The position numbers were made by a program, and so were the translations under genes. A stretch of DNA of 64,000 nucleotides from Cellulomonas sp. C5510 (lineage in GTDB: Bacteria; Actinomycetota; Actinomycetes; Actinomycetales; Cellulomonadaceae): assembly GCF_019797765.1 (NCBI RefSeq), contig NZ_CP081862.1, positions 1,736,001 through 1,800,000 of the forward strand. Direction: 5' to 3'. A model generated the notes under the pieces. The model saw only the letters and a program-made list of their open reading frames with translations, ran no database searches and was not told where the DNA came from. Below are positions 1 through 8,249 of the stretch, piece after piece. Every line of letters begins with the position of its first letter. Positions within the stretch are counted from its first letter, which is position 1.

Positions 1-2
1 AG

Positions 3-716
3 GTCGCCAAGCCGGGCAGCCGGCCGCAGGGGCCGACGCCTCGGCCCCAACGGCGCGCGCCGCTGATCCTCGCGCTGGCCGCCGTCCTGGTCACAGTCAT
101 CGCTGTCGCCATCGTGGTGGCGCGTCCCTGGCAGGACTCGCAGGACCCCGCCACGGCTGGCGACCCGCAGGCACCCGATCAGGCGGGGCTGGTCGTGCGG
201 GAGGACTCTCGACGCCTCAACGACGTGCCGGACTCGTCGGTCACGTTCGTGGAGTTCCTCGACTTCGAGTGCGAGGCGTGCGGCGCGGTCTACCCGGCGA
301 TCGAGGAACTGCGCAGCCAGTACGGGGACCGGGTGTCGTTCGTCATCCGGTACTTCCCGCTGGACAGCCACTTCAACTCCCAGCGGGCCGCTCGCGCCGT
401 GGAGGCCGCCGCGCAGCAGGGCCAGCTCGAGGCGATGTACGCGCGGATGTTCGAGACACAGGCGCAGTGGGGCGAGTCCCAAGAACCGAAGGACGACCTC
501 TTCCGCCAGTACGCACAAGAGCTCGGCCTGGACATGGACACCTGGGACGCCGCCTACGAGGCCCCCGAGACACTCGAGCGGATCGAGCGCGACATCGCCG
601 ACGGCCGCGCGCTGGGCGTGGCGGGAACCCCGACGTTCTTCCTGAACGGCGAGCTCTTCGAGCCTCGTTCGGCCGCAGACCTGACCGAAGCGCTCGACCG
701 GGCACTCGCGCAGTGA
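3..716 (+). CDS. DsbA/thioredoxin-fold disulfide oxidoreductase, membrane-anchored, 5' end outside window
   Basis: The frame is open to the left edge, so the true start lies upstream. A basic stretch, a hydrophobic helix (about 60-115, leucine/alanine/valine) and then the soluble domain indicate a membrane anchor with the catalytic domain outside the cell. The domain carries a CxxC active site (Cys-Glu-Ala-Cys, about 271-282) in a 'FLDFECEACG' setting and the cis-Pro region 'GVAGTPTFFLNGELF' near the C-terminus, both typical of the DsbA family. An ATG at 114 exists, but starting there would remove the anchor. It overlaps the VKOR gene by GTGA, so the two are probably co-translated. Inferred role: oxidation of thiols in exported proteins, re-oxidised by the VKOR protein. 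Confidence 0.85.
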   Translation, partial: VAKPGSRPQGPTPRPQRRAPLILALAAVLVTVIAVAIVVARPWQDSQDPATAGDPQAPDQAGLVVREDSRRLNDVPDSSVTFVEFLDFECEACGAVYPAIEELRSQYGDRVSFVIRYFPLDSHFNSQRAARAVEAAAQQGQLEAMYARMFETQAQWGESQEPKDDLFRQYAQELGLDMDTWDAAYEAPETLERIERDIADGRALGVAGTPTFFLNGELFEPRSAADLTEALDRALAQ

Positions 717-1351
717 CCAACGCCGGGGAGGGCGTGGCCCGGCCAGCGAGCGCCTCGACCCCGGGCCGACCTGACGCCGCCCGGGACAGCGGACCGTCGA
801 CGACCACCGTCGCCTGGGTTCACCTGGTCGCCGGCCTGATCGGGTTCGCCGCGTCGTTCGTGCTCGCCGTGGAGAAGTACTGGCTGCTGACCAACCCCTT
901 CTACCAACCCAGCTGCAGCCTGAACGAGGTCGTCTCGTGCGGCCCGATCATGAGCTCGGTCCAGGCAGCGGTACTGGGGTTCCCCAACCCCTACCTCGGC
1001 ATCGCCGGGTTCGCCGTGGTCGCCGCCACCGGTGCGATGCGCCTAGTAGGCGGGCGCATCGCGACCTGGTACCGGGCCGCGCTGCTGACCGGTGCCGTTG
1101 CCGGTTCGGCACTGATCATCTGGCTGATCACTCAGAGCCTGTTCGTCATCGAGGCGCTGTGCCCGTACTGCATGGTCGTCTGGGCAGTCACGTTCACCGT
1201 CCTGTGGTACTCAGTGCTCGACCTCGTAGCCGCGACAGGCCGTCGCCGCACGGGGTTGGCTGGGCCCGCCACGCGAAACCACGGTGCTGTGCTCGCGTGC
1301 GGACTTGCAGCGCTCGCGGTGCTCGTGGTCGCCGTGTCGGTGACGTGGTGA
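713..1351 (+). CDS. Vitamin K epoxide reductase (VKOR) family integral membrane protein
   Basis: About 212 residues. After a 30-residue polar N-terminus come four to five hydrophobic helices. The two VKOR cysteine pairs are visible: a loop pair in 'SCSLNEVVSCG' and the active-site CPYC in 'ALCPYCMVVW', with the usual 'NPYLGIAGF' between them. Bacterial VKOR re-oxidises DsbA-like partners and passes electrons to quinone. I chose the GTG at 713 because it overlaps the stop of the DsbA gene (GTGA) and the frame upstream of it is the antisense-like shadow of that gene. The DsbA-VKOR adjacency is a known functional pairing in actinobacteria. Confidence 0.88.
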   Translation: MTNAGEGVARPASASTPGRPDAARDSGPSTTTVAWVHLVAGLIGFAASFVLAVEKYWLLTNPFYQPSCSLNEVVSCGPIMSSVQAAVLGFPNPYLGIAGFAVVAATGAMRLVGGRIATWYRAALLTGAVAGSALIIWLITQSLFVIEALCPYCMVVWAVTFTVLWYSVLDLVAATGRRRTGLAGPATRNHGAVLACGLAALAVLVVAVSVTW

Positions 1352-1486
1352 GGCGGCTCCGCTTGGCCGACGCCAGGGCTCGCCGCCCGGGGACGGGCTG
1401 GGTCCGACACCTCCAGGTGTGCCACGGCCACTGGCAGCCACCGGCACAACCCGAGCCTGCGCCACGACCAGCCGAGACCTCGAGCC

Positions 1487-2302
1487 ATGCCTGAGCTGGC
1501 GCTGACCGTCCGGGCGGACATCGGCGACGTCTTCGCCACGACCGCGTTCTCCGGGTCCGCGATCCTGGCCGTGCTCGTCGCGCTCGTCGCGGGCATCGTC
1601 TCCTTCGCCTCCCCGTGCGTCTTGCCGCTGGTGCCGGGGTATCTGGGCTATCTGGGGGGTCTGACGGCGCAGACGGTCCCAGGGCCGAGCGGCGCCGTGA
1701 CCGCTCCCGCGGCCCGGACCGCGGGACGGGGCCGCCTGGTGCTCGGTGTGGCGCTGTTCGTGGCCGGCTTCGCGGCCGTCTTCGTCGCGCTGGGTGTGCT
1801 GGCCGGCTCGTTGGGTGCTGCGGTGCTGCGGTGGCAGGACCCGGTGACCCGTGCGCTGGGTGTGGTGGTCGTGGTGATGGGTGTCGCGTTCCTCGGCGGC
1901 ATTGGGTTCTTGCAGCGCGACACGCGCTCTCGTCGGCGCCCGCCTGCCACGCTGTGGGGTGCGCCGGTGCTTGGTCTGGCGTTCGGGTTGGGATGGACGC
2001 CGTGCATCGGGCCGACGTTGGCGGCGGTGCTGGCGCTGTCGCTCGAGGGCGGGTCCGCCGTGCGTGGTGCCGTGCTGTCCGGCGCGTACGCGCTGGGCCT
2101 GGGTCTGCCGTTCGTGCTCGTCGCGTTCGGTGTCCATCGCAGCACTCGGCTGCTGACGTGGGTGCGACGGCACCGGCTGACCATCACCCGCGTCGGTGGG
2201 GTGTTGCTCATCGTGATCGGCGTCGCTCTGATCACTGGGTTGTGGGGCCGGTGGGTCCAGGCTCTGCAGGGCCTGATCGTCGTCTTCCAGCCGCCGGTCT
2301 AG
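1487..2302 (+). CDS. ccdA: CcdA/DsbD-type transmembrane thiol-electron transporter
   Basis: 271 residues, polytopic, with about six hydrophobic helices. Two family signatures are present: 'VSFASPCVLPLVPGYLGYL' near residue 45 and 'GWTPCIGPTLAAVLAL' near residue 170, each supplying one of the two membrane cysteines that carry reducing power across the membrane in CcdA. It follows VKOR after a 135-bp gap with no evident gene. VKOR is an oxidising and CcdA a reducing component, so the cassette could drive thiol chemistry in both directions outside the membrane; that combined role is inference. Its TAG stop overlaps the stop of the convergent pseudogene. Confidence 0.87.
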   Translation: MPELALTVRADIGDVFATTAFSGSAILAVLVALVAGIVSFASPCVLPLVPGYLGYLGGLTAQTVPGPSGAVTAPAARTAGRGRLVLGVALFVAGFAAVFVALGVLAGSLGAAVLRWQDPVTRALGVVVVVMGVAFLGGIGFLQRDTRSRRRPPATLWGAPVLGLAFGLGWTPCIGPTLAAVLALSLEGGSAVRGAVLSGAYALGLGLPFVLVAFGVHRSTRLLTWVRRHRLTITRVGGVLLIVIGVALITGLWGRWVQALQGLIVVFQPPV

Positions 2303-3187
2303 GCCAGCCGGGTCAGCAGCGCGTCCTTCAGCAGGTCCATCTCCGTCTTCGCGCGGCGGGCGCGTCGGCAGACGTACGTCTCACCGAAGTCCGACCGGAA
2401 GCAGGCCGCCGCGGTACGGACGAGGATCGCTCGTGGTAGCCGGGCGGGCAGGGCCCGCCTCAGCAGGGTCGGGCGCAAGCCCTTGTCCCGCAGACGGGCC
2501 ACATAGCCGGTGGAGTCGTCCATCGCCCGTGTGATGGCGGCGCTGTCGGTGGCGATCTGCCGGTGGCCGGCCCCGCCTGCGGCGTACACGGCATCGGTGA
2601 GGGCGACGACCAGCGCCCCAGGTGCGTGAGCCGCCAGATGCCCATCGGTGAGCTGAGGGCGGTCGGGAACCCGGCCTGGCGCAGCAGACCGGCCAGGCGC
2701 ACGACGCGCGTGGTGCGCCGTCCGGAGATCTCGCCCAGCGTGGTCCGCAGGATGGACGTGGGGGTCGCCGCGGCATGCAGCACACGGGCCGGGTCGATGC
2801 TGCCGCCGGCACCGGGGAAGCCCGGCAGGAGCCTGCCGGGTCCGACGAGGCCCTCCCACGCCTCGTAGTCTCCGGGGCCGTTGATCAGCGTGACGATCGT
2901 GGGAAAGTCGACGGGTGCGGCGTGGTGCAACGCCTGCTCCACCTGGTCGTAGCGCACGCAGACCCTGGCGACGTCCCATGACGAGGCGCTCGGCACGGTG
3001 TCCACCACGGGCAGCTCGATGCTCTCGACGGCGCCTCGGAGGCTGCAGCGCACCCCCGCGCTCACCTGGTCCAGCCGTCGCCCGCGTGCCACCAACGTCA
3101 CCGAGATCCCGGGACGGTTGCGAGCGACACCGCGTACAGGCTGCCGATCACTGCTCCCAGCACCAGGATCCGGACCTCCCCGCCCAT
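2299..3187 (-). pseudogene. Frameshifted ketopantoate reductase (ApbA/PanE)-like gene
   Basis: Read on the minus strand, an ATG at 3187 with a GGAGGGAG ribosome site starts 'MGGEVRILVLGAVIGSLYA', which is the family's N-terminal Rossmann motif GAGxIG with one glycine missing. The frame is lost about 25 codons in. A second frame carries the middle ('VTLVARGRRLDQ...PTIVTLINGPGDYEAWEGLVGP') to about 2613, and a third frame carries the C-terminal part to the stop at 2299. At least two frameshifts are needed to restore one protein of about 295 residues. The collinear similarity across three frames argues for decay of a real gene. It is convergent with ccdA, the stop codons overlapping. Sequencing error cannot be excluded for a single shift but is unlikely for two. 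Confidence 0.75.
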
Positions 3188-3268
3188 CGTCTGCTCTCCC
3201 TCCGTCGTCACCGGGCCGGGCCAGGACCTCCTACATCCACCTCAGGGCGCGTGTCCGGTCAATCCGGG

Positions 3269-5326
3269 TCAGGCGACCAGTGTGGGGGTGTCCCGAGGCC
3301 GGGGCGGAGCGTCCTCGTGGTCGATCCCGGCGTGCTCCTGGCCGGGCTGGAAGCGCAGGAGCCGCAGCGCGTTGGCGACCACGAGCAGGGTGGATCCTTC
3401 GTGGATGAGCACGACGGCTCCGATGTTGAGCCCGGCGAAGGTGGCCGCGATCAGGAGCAGGACGATCGCGAGGCTGATGACGAGGTTCTGGCGGATGATG
3501 CGGCTGGTGGCGCGGCTCAGGCGCATCGCGAACGGCAGCCGGCCGAGGTCGTCGCTCATCAAGGCGACGTCGCAGGTCTCCAGGGCGACGGTCGAGCCCG
3601 CGGCGCCCATCGCGATCGCGACGTCGGCGCGGGCCATGGCCGGCGCGTCGTTGACGCCGTCGCCGACCATCGCGATCAGCTGGTCGCCGGCGGACATGGC
3701 GGCGATGTGCTCGACCTTGTCCTGGGGCATCAGCTCGCCGAAGGCGGTGTCGAGCCCCACCTGGCGTCCGACCGCGTCGGCGACCTGCTGGTTGTCACCG
3801 GAGATCATGACCAGCCGGCGCACCCCGGCCGCGCGCAGGGCGCCCAGCACGTCGCCGGACTCGCGCCGGGGGGTGTCCATCACCCCGAGCACGCCGAGGA
3901 AGCGCGACCCGCGGCGCACGACCATCACGGTCTGCCCGTCGCCCTGAGCGGCCTCGGCGGCCGCGGCGACATCGGCCGGCAGGTCGATCTGCTGCTCGGT
4001 GAACATGCGCGGGCTGCCGATCTCGACCAGGTCCTGGCCGATCCAGGCCCGGACCCCGCGGCCGACCACGGCGTTCAGGTCGCTGGCCGTGAGGCGATCG
4101 TCGGGGGCAACCAGATCGGTCAGGTCGCGCACGATCGCGCCGGCCAGCGGGTGGTCGCTGAGCTGCTCGACCGCCACCACCGTGCGCACCAGCGTGTCCT
4201 GGTCCTCGTCGACCGCGAACACCGAGGCCACCTGGGGTCGTCCCCAGGTCAGGGTGCCGGTCTTGTCGAACGCGATCGCCCCGACCCGCCCGAGCGTCTC
4301 GAGCGGGCCACCGCCCTTGACCAGCAGACCGGCCCGCGCCGCGCGGGCGACCCCGGCCAGTACCGCGGCCGGAGTGGCGATGGCCAGCGCGCACGGACTG
4401 GCCGCCACCAGCACGGTCATTGCCAGGTAGAACCCGTCCACGAACGACCACCCGGCCACCACCATCGCCACCACCAGGGTCGCCGCCACCCCCAGGACGA
4501 CGGCCGGGACGTACCAGCGCTGGAAGCGGTCGATGAACCGCTGCGTCGGAGAGGTGCCCTGGTCGGCCATCCGCACCAGCTCGATCACCCGGCTCAGCGT
4601 GGAGTCGGCGGCCGTGGCGGTCACGGTGATCTGCAGCACGCCGGCGCCGTTGACGGTGCCGGCGAACACGCGATGGGCCGCCTCGATCGTCTCGATGCTG
4701 CGCAACGCCCGCGCCGGGTCGTCGACCGCGACCTTCTCCACCGGCATCGACTCACCGGTGACGGCCGACTGGTCGACCGCCGAGGCGCCGGCGGACACGA
4801 ACCCGTCCGAGGGGATGCGGGAGTTGGGTCGCACCACCAGCACGTCGCCGACACCGATCTGCTCCACCGGGCGCTCCTCGGTCTGTCCGTCGGCCAGCCG
4901 GACCATGGCGGTGCGCGGAGCCAGCGCCGCCAGGGCGTTGATCGAGCGGGTGGCCCGGCTCATCGCGTACTCCTCGAGCGCGTGCCCGAGGCTGAACAAG
5001 AACAGCAGCACCGCGCCCTCGGCGAACTTCCCGATCAGCCCCGCACCGATGGCCGCCACGATCATCAGGAAGTCGACCTCGAACCGCCCGCCCCGGATCG
5101 AGCTGGCGGCCGAGCGGATCGTGTAGAACCCGCCAAGGACGTAGGTCGCCAAGAACAACGCCAGCGGCGCGCCGCCAGGAAGGTCGAACACGTACTCCCC
5201 GAGCATCCCCGACAAGTAGGTGACCCCCGAGGCGATCGCAAAGCCCAGCTCCCTACGGGCCGACCCCGCCCCGTCGGCCTCGGTGCCGTGCCCGTGCTGT
5301 CCGTCCACATCCGCGCGTGCGCTCAT
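3269..5326 (-). CDS. P1B-4-type heavy-metal-translocating ATPase (CtpD/CoaT-like)
   Basis: 685 residues from ATG 5326. Visible P-type motifs: TGES (actuator), DKTGTLT (phosphorylation Asp about residue 355), SDHPLAG (HP motif) and GDGVNDAP (hinge). The membrane metal motif is SPC ('AASPCALAIATP'), not CPC, and the last membrane helices carry HEGST. SPC plus HEG(G/S)(T/S) is the published signature of the P1B-4 subgroup, associated with Co2+, Fe2+ or related ions rather than Cu+ or Cd2+. There is no N-terminal HMA domain, only a short His-rich tail (DGQHGHG). An in-frame start further upstream would run through the operator and the divergent arsR-like gene, so it was rejected. It is divergently paired with an ArsR regulator. 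Confidence 0.9.
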   Translation of the reverse strand: MSARADVDGQHGHGTEADGAGSARRELGFAIASGVTYLSGMLGEYVFDLPGGAPLALFLATYVLGGFYTIRSAASSIRGGRFEVDFLMIVAAIGAGLIGKFAEGAVLLFLFSLGHALEEYAMSRATRSINALAALAPRTAMVRLADGQTEERPVEQIGVGDVLVVRPNSRIPSDGFVSAGASAVDQSAVTGESMPVEKVAVDDPARALRSIETIEAAHRVFAGTVNGAGVLQITVTATAADSTLSRVIELVRMADQGTSPTQRFIDRFQRWYVPAVVLGVAATLVVAMVVAGWSFVDGFYLAMTVLVAASPCALAIATPAAVLAGVARAARAGLLVKGGGPLETLGRVGAIAFDKTGTLTWGRPQVASVFAVDEDQDTLVRTVVAVEQLSDHPLAGAIVRDLTDLVAPDDRLTASDLNAVVGRGVRAWIGQDLVEIGSPRMFTEQQIDLPADVAAAAEAAQGDGQTVMVVRRGSRFLGVLGVMDTPRRESGDVLGALRAAGVRRLVMISGDNQQVADAVGRQVGLDTAFGELMPQDKVEHIAAMSAGDQLIAMVGDGVNDAPAMARADVAIAMGAAGSTVALETCDVALMSDDLGRLPFAMRLSRATSRIIRQNLVISLAIVLLLIAATFAGLNIGAVVLIHEGSTLLVVANALRLLRFQPGQEHAGIDHEDAPPRPRDTPTLVA

Positions 5327-5331
5327 GCCCA

Positions 5332-5369
5332 CACGATGCAACACGACATTGTGATATGTCAACATCGTG
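5332..5369. promoter_or_regulatory. Nested inverted repeats, probable ArsR operator
   Basis: The 88-bp AT-richer gap between the divergent ATPase and arsR-like genes holds an outer perfect repeat, CACGATG at 5332-5338 and CATCGTG at 5363-5369. Inside it is a second one, GACAT (5345-5349) and ATGTC (5356-5360) around TGTGAT. Position and symmetry fit an ArsR/SmtB-family operator controlling both genes. Which dyad is bound is not known. Confidence 0.6.
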
Positions 5370-5414
5370 ATGGGTACAGCACTCGTGCGGCCGGCGGTGG
5401 GCACAATGGTTCCC

Positions 5415-5750
5415 ATGAGCATCACCCAGCCCGCGGACGCGACGCCCGGAGTGCTGACCCCTGACGAGGCCGAACGCCTCGCCACGGTGATGCAGGGGCT
5501 CGCCTCACCCCTGCGGCTGCAGATCCTGTCCGTGCTGCGCACCGGACCGGCCAGTGTCAGCGAGCTGTGCACACGGCTGGGCGCGGCCCAAGCCCTCGTC
5601 TCCAACCACCTGCGCCTCATGCGCCACCTCGAGCTCGTGACAGGCAACCGCGACGGCCGGCACATCTACTACACGCTGTTCGACGAGCACGTCAGCGCCG
5701 TCTACGACGAAGCCGTCCGCCACCTCGGCCACACCGAACGCGCACGCTAG
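5415..5750 (+). CDS. ArsR/SmtB-family metal-sensing transcriptional repressor
   Basis: 111 residues. The winged-helix core is clear: 'LASPLRLQILSVLRTGPASVSELCTRLGAAQALVSNHLRLMRHLELV' followed by the beta-wing 'GRHIYYTLFDEHV'. One cysteine sits in the alpha-3 ELC position used for metal sensing by several family members. I chose ATG 5415; starts at 5367 (GTG) and 5370 (ATG) would place the operator dyad inside the coding region. No strong ribosome site precedes 5415, so a leaderless transcript is possible. It is divergent from the P1B-4 ATPase, which it presumably represses until metal binds. Confidence 0.87.
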   Translation: MSITQPADATPGVLTPDEAERLATVMQGLASPLRLQILSVLRTGPASVSELCTRLGAAQALVSNHLRLMRHLELVTGNRDGRHIYYTLFDEHVSAVYDEAVRHLGHTERAR

Positions 5751-6353
5751 CCAGGCACCACGCGTCACACACTACGGGCGACCAGACCGACTCGCCCGGA
5801 CAGTCGTGGGCTCTGTCCACAGGCAGGCACGAAGACTTGACGGGTGACCGCGTGCGCGAGCACCGTTGACGCCCTTCTAACCGACCCCGCCCCGGTCGGG
5901 CGCACTACGCCCGGAGCCCCGACATCCGACGGCCTTCGTGGATGCGCGTCGATGACCGGGAAGCGGCGGATGGGTCCCTGTGCGACCCTCGGCGGCGAGG
6001 ACGTCGGTTCTCTGCCAGGTCGTGGTCGATGACGGGACCGTCGCTCGCCCGGCGGGGCGATCGAGTGACGCCAGGCGCCCAAGAGTGTCGAGTGCCAGGC
6101 GACCCCGGGTCGTCATGGACACCGTGCTCCGCCGTCACCTAGGGCAGGCTGCGCGAGCGTTCCTGGGCGCGTACGGGGGGACGAAGGGGGACGTAGTGAC
6201 TAGTGGCGTTTCCGCAGGTGAGGTGTCGCGCGCGGCGAGAGAGATGAGGCCGGAGCCGGGGAAAGTCGGCGGTGCGGAGCTGATTGGGGGACAAATCGGG
6301 GGACGACCATGCGTGACCTTCACGCCGTATCACTACGGCGGAAGGGCCCCACG
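5751..6353. other. 603-bp region without a convincing gene, upstream of the transfer block
   Basis: All frames here are short or have no recognisable product. The right half holds two pairs of GGGGGAC repeats (separate entry). A possible alternative start for the next gene, ATG 6309 preceded by GGGGGACG, lies at its end. It is the likely control region of the transfer operon. Confidence 0.5.
6176..6304 (+). repeat. Two pairs of direct GGGGGAC repeats
   Basis: GGGGGAC occurs at 6176-6182 and 6186-6192 (10-bp period) and again at 6286-6292 and 6298-6304 (12-bp period). Helical-turn spacing of G-rich heptamers directly upstream of the first transfer gene looks like binding sites for a regulator, or short iterons. 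ACTAGT lies just after the first pair. Confidence 0.5.
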
Positions 6354-7166
6354 ATGAGCGTCGCGGCACAGCTCGAACTCGACGACCCGGCACGTGGCTT
6401 GCTGGCTCGAGCCCGCACATGCTGGCCCGTCTGGTGGGGCCGTGATCCACGACTGGCTGTGGTGGGCGACCTCCTCGACCTGCCGCGGTGGATCGGCTCA
6501 GTGGACCGCGACGACGCCGACGACGTTCTGCACGAGCTCGCACGCCTCGGCAGCCCCACCGGTGGTGACGACGTGGCGGCGGCCGGCGCACTGGCGTGGT
6601 TGCTGCTGCCGGGGGCGAGCCAGGTGGCTCGCCGGCTGGGGGACATGACACCTCGGATCGACGAGTGCGTCGCGGCCCAGCTCTGGATCGAGGTGCGCAC
6701 CTTCGACTGGCAACGCCGCCGCAAGGTGGCGGGCAACATCGTGCGGAACCTGCGCCGCGGCGTGCTCCGGGAACTAGGCGTCGGCCAGCACCTGCGCACG
6801 ACCGACTGTGCTTGGGCACGGGCGGTGCCTCTGGAGCCCGAGGCGCAGTTGTGGGAGATCCTCGACGCGAAGGCTGCGGGGCCTCTTGCGGTGGATCCGG
6901 AAGAGGAGCTTGCCGACCTCCTGTCCTGGGCGACATCCCTCCACGTGATCGACGACCAGGACAAGGACCTGCTCGTCGGCTTGGCCGAGGCGGCCTGCGC
7001 GACCAAGGTGACCCGCAGTCGCGAGGGCCGCGGCGGGTTGTGCTCACGGGCAGGTTCGAGTGTCGTCGCGGCGCGGCACGGGGTCTCCGAAGCCACGGTG
7101 CGGCGCCGGGCGCGGCGCAGCATCCAGGCCCTGGCCGATGCGTACGCACGTCAGCTCTCGGCGTGA
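6354..7166 (+). CDS. Sigma-factor-like helix-turn-helix protein of actinobacterial mobile elements
   Basis: About 270 residues. The C-terminus 'SSVVAARHGVSEATVRRRARRSIQALADAYAR' reads as a sigma-70 region 4-like HTH with a recognition helix. The N-terminal two thirds are helical and rich in Trp and Asp, and I do not recognise them. It is the first gene of the transfer block, preceded by the GGGGGAC repeats, so a role as transfer regulator is plausible. The start at 6354 has a weak GAAGG site; ATG 6309 with GGGGGA is the alternative and would add 15 residues. Confidence 0.6.
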   Translation: MSVAAQLELDDPARGLLARARTCWPVWWGRDPRLAVVGDLLDLPRWIGSVDRDDADDVLHELARLGSPTGGDDVAAAGALAWLLLPGASQVARRLGDMTPRIDECVAAQLWIEVRTFDWQRRRKVAGNIVRNLRRGVLRELGVGQHLRTTDCAWARAVPLEPEAQLWEILDAKAAGPLAVDPEEELADLLSWATSLHVIDDQDKDLLVGLAEAACATKVTRSREGRGGLCSRAGSSVVAARHGVSEATVRRRARRSIQALADAYARQLSA

Positions 7167-7212
7167 CGTGGTGCGCACGAGGGCGTTGCGGCTCGCCTTC
7201 GGTGGCGAGGTG

Positions 7213-7416
7213 ATGACCGTGACCGACGACTTGGAACTGCAGCGGCTGCTTCATGAGGCGTACGACGAGGCCGCCGCCGTGGCGGGCCTGGAGGACAGCC
7301 TGGAGCGTCTGCGACGAGCCCGCGCCGCGCAGATCGTGCTGGCTGGCCTGCCCGCCGAGCAGTTGCGCGAGGCCTTGCGGATGCGCCGGACAGCGCTGGC
7401 CGGCGTCCAGCGATGA
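7213..7416 (+). CDS. Small helical protein of unknown function
   Basis: 67 residues from ATG 7213, with GAGGTG just upstream. The sequence is almost entirely helical and charged ('AYDEAAAVAGLEDSLERLRRARAAQIVLAGL'), suggesting a short coiled coil. Its stop overlaps the start of the next gene (ATGA), so it belongs to the same operon. No family was recognised. Confidence 0.6.
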   Translation: MTVTDDLELQRLLHEAYDEAAAVAGLEDSLERLRRARAAQIVLAGLPAEQLREALRMRRTALAGVQR

Positions 7417-8249
7417 CGACCGCGACCCGAGCTGTGGGTATCGACGAGCTGCGGCGTGCCTGGCACGCGGTCCAGGAGGGGCGGTTCATCGAGCGGGGGC
7501 GTCTGGACCGCGGCGACGCCGTGCCCCGACCGGCCAGGTCAGCGCCGGATGACCACGTTTGGTGTCCGGGCGAGGACGTCCTGCCAGTGATCGGCTGCCT
7601 GCCGCAGTCCGGCGCGTCGAGCCTCGCGCTGGCGATCGCCACGCAAGCCTCTCCCGCCCGCGTCGTCGAGTGCAGCCCGCCCACCGCGTCGGGTCTGACG
7701 GCAGCGGCGACCGCCGAGCTGGGGAGGACGTCGTCGGGGTGGAGCATCGGACGCCGCGACCAGGTCCGTCTCGCCCGCCCGAGTGAACACCACTTGCGTC
7801 CCGACGAGCTGCCCACGCCCGAGGACACACCTGTCGGCATCGCCCTGACCGTGCTGGACGTCGGCTGGGAGATCGGACATGTGCTGGCATCGGGCGGGTG
7901 GCTGAGCGCGACCGTGGCCGCCGCGCCGCACGTCGTGGTCGTAGGTACGGCGACCGTTCCAGGCCTTCGCCGGCTGGAGGGCGCGCTGACACTGCTCGAC
8001 CCGACGCGCGCCGCAGTAGTGGTGCGGGGCCCGGACCCGCGCCGGTGGCCTCGCGAACTGGCGGCAGCGATGGGTCCTGCCACCCGGGACAGGCATCACG
8101 CCGGGCGCCTGGTCGGGGTCTCGAGCGACAAGCGCCTCGCCCTGCGTGGCATCGACTCGACACCGCTGCCCCCAGCGCTGCTGACGGTCGCACGCGACGT
8201 CCTGCGCCAGCTTGGCGTCGCGGGACATCCACTGAAAGGAACCCCATGA
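7413..8249 (+). CDS. P-loop-like protein resembling the DUF6668 group of conjugative elements
   Basis: 278 residues. Residues about 60-75 ('VIGCLPQSGASSLALAIA') look like a degenerate Walker A loop: G-x4-G-A-S-S, with no lysine in the usual GKS/T place. A ParA/SIMIBI-like order follows, with 'VVECSPP', 'TVLDVGWEI' and 'PHVVVVGTATVPGLRRLE' as likely beta strands. Similar proteins precede T4SS genes in actinobacterial ICEs. Whether it binds nucleotide is doubtful given the missing lysine. It overlaps its neighbours on both sides by 4 bp. The family call is from memory of pattern, not from a search. Confidence 0.55.
   Translation: MTTATRAVGIDELRRAWHAVQEGRFIERGRLDRGDAVPRPARSAPDDHVWCPGEDVLPVIGCLPQSGASSLALAIATQASPARVVECSPPTASGLTAAATAELGRTSSGWSIGRRDQVRLARPSEHHLRPDELPTPEDTPVGIALTVLDVGWEIGHVLASGGWLSATVAAAPHVVVVGTATVPGLRRLEGALTLLDPTRAAVVVRGPDPRRWPRELAAAMGPATRDRHHAGRLVGVSSDKRLALRGIDSTPLPPALLTVARDVLRQLGVAGHPLKGTP

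Noticed and set aside
2915..5464. 849-codon open frame on the plus strand opposite the metal ATPase
   Set aside because: It is the antisense shadow of the ATPase gene in GC-rich DNA. The product is His/Arg/Gly-rich without any fold signature, while the minus strand has all P-type motifs.
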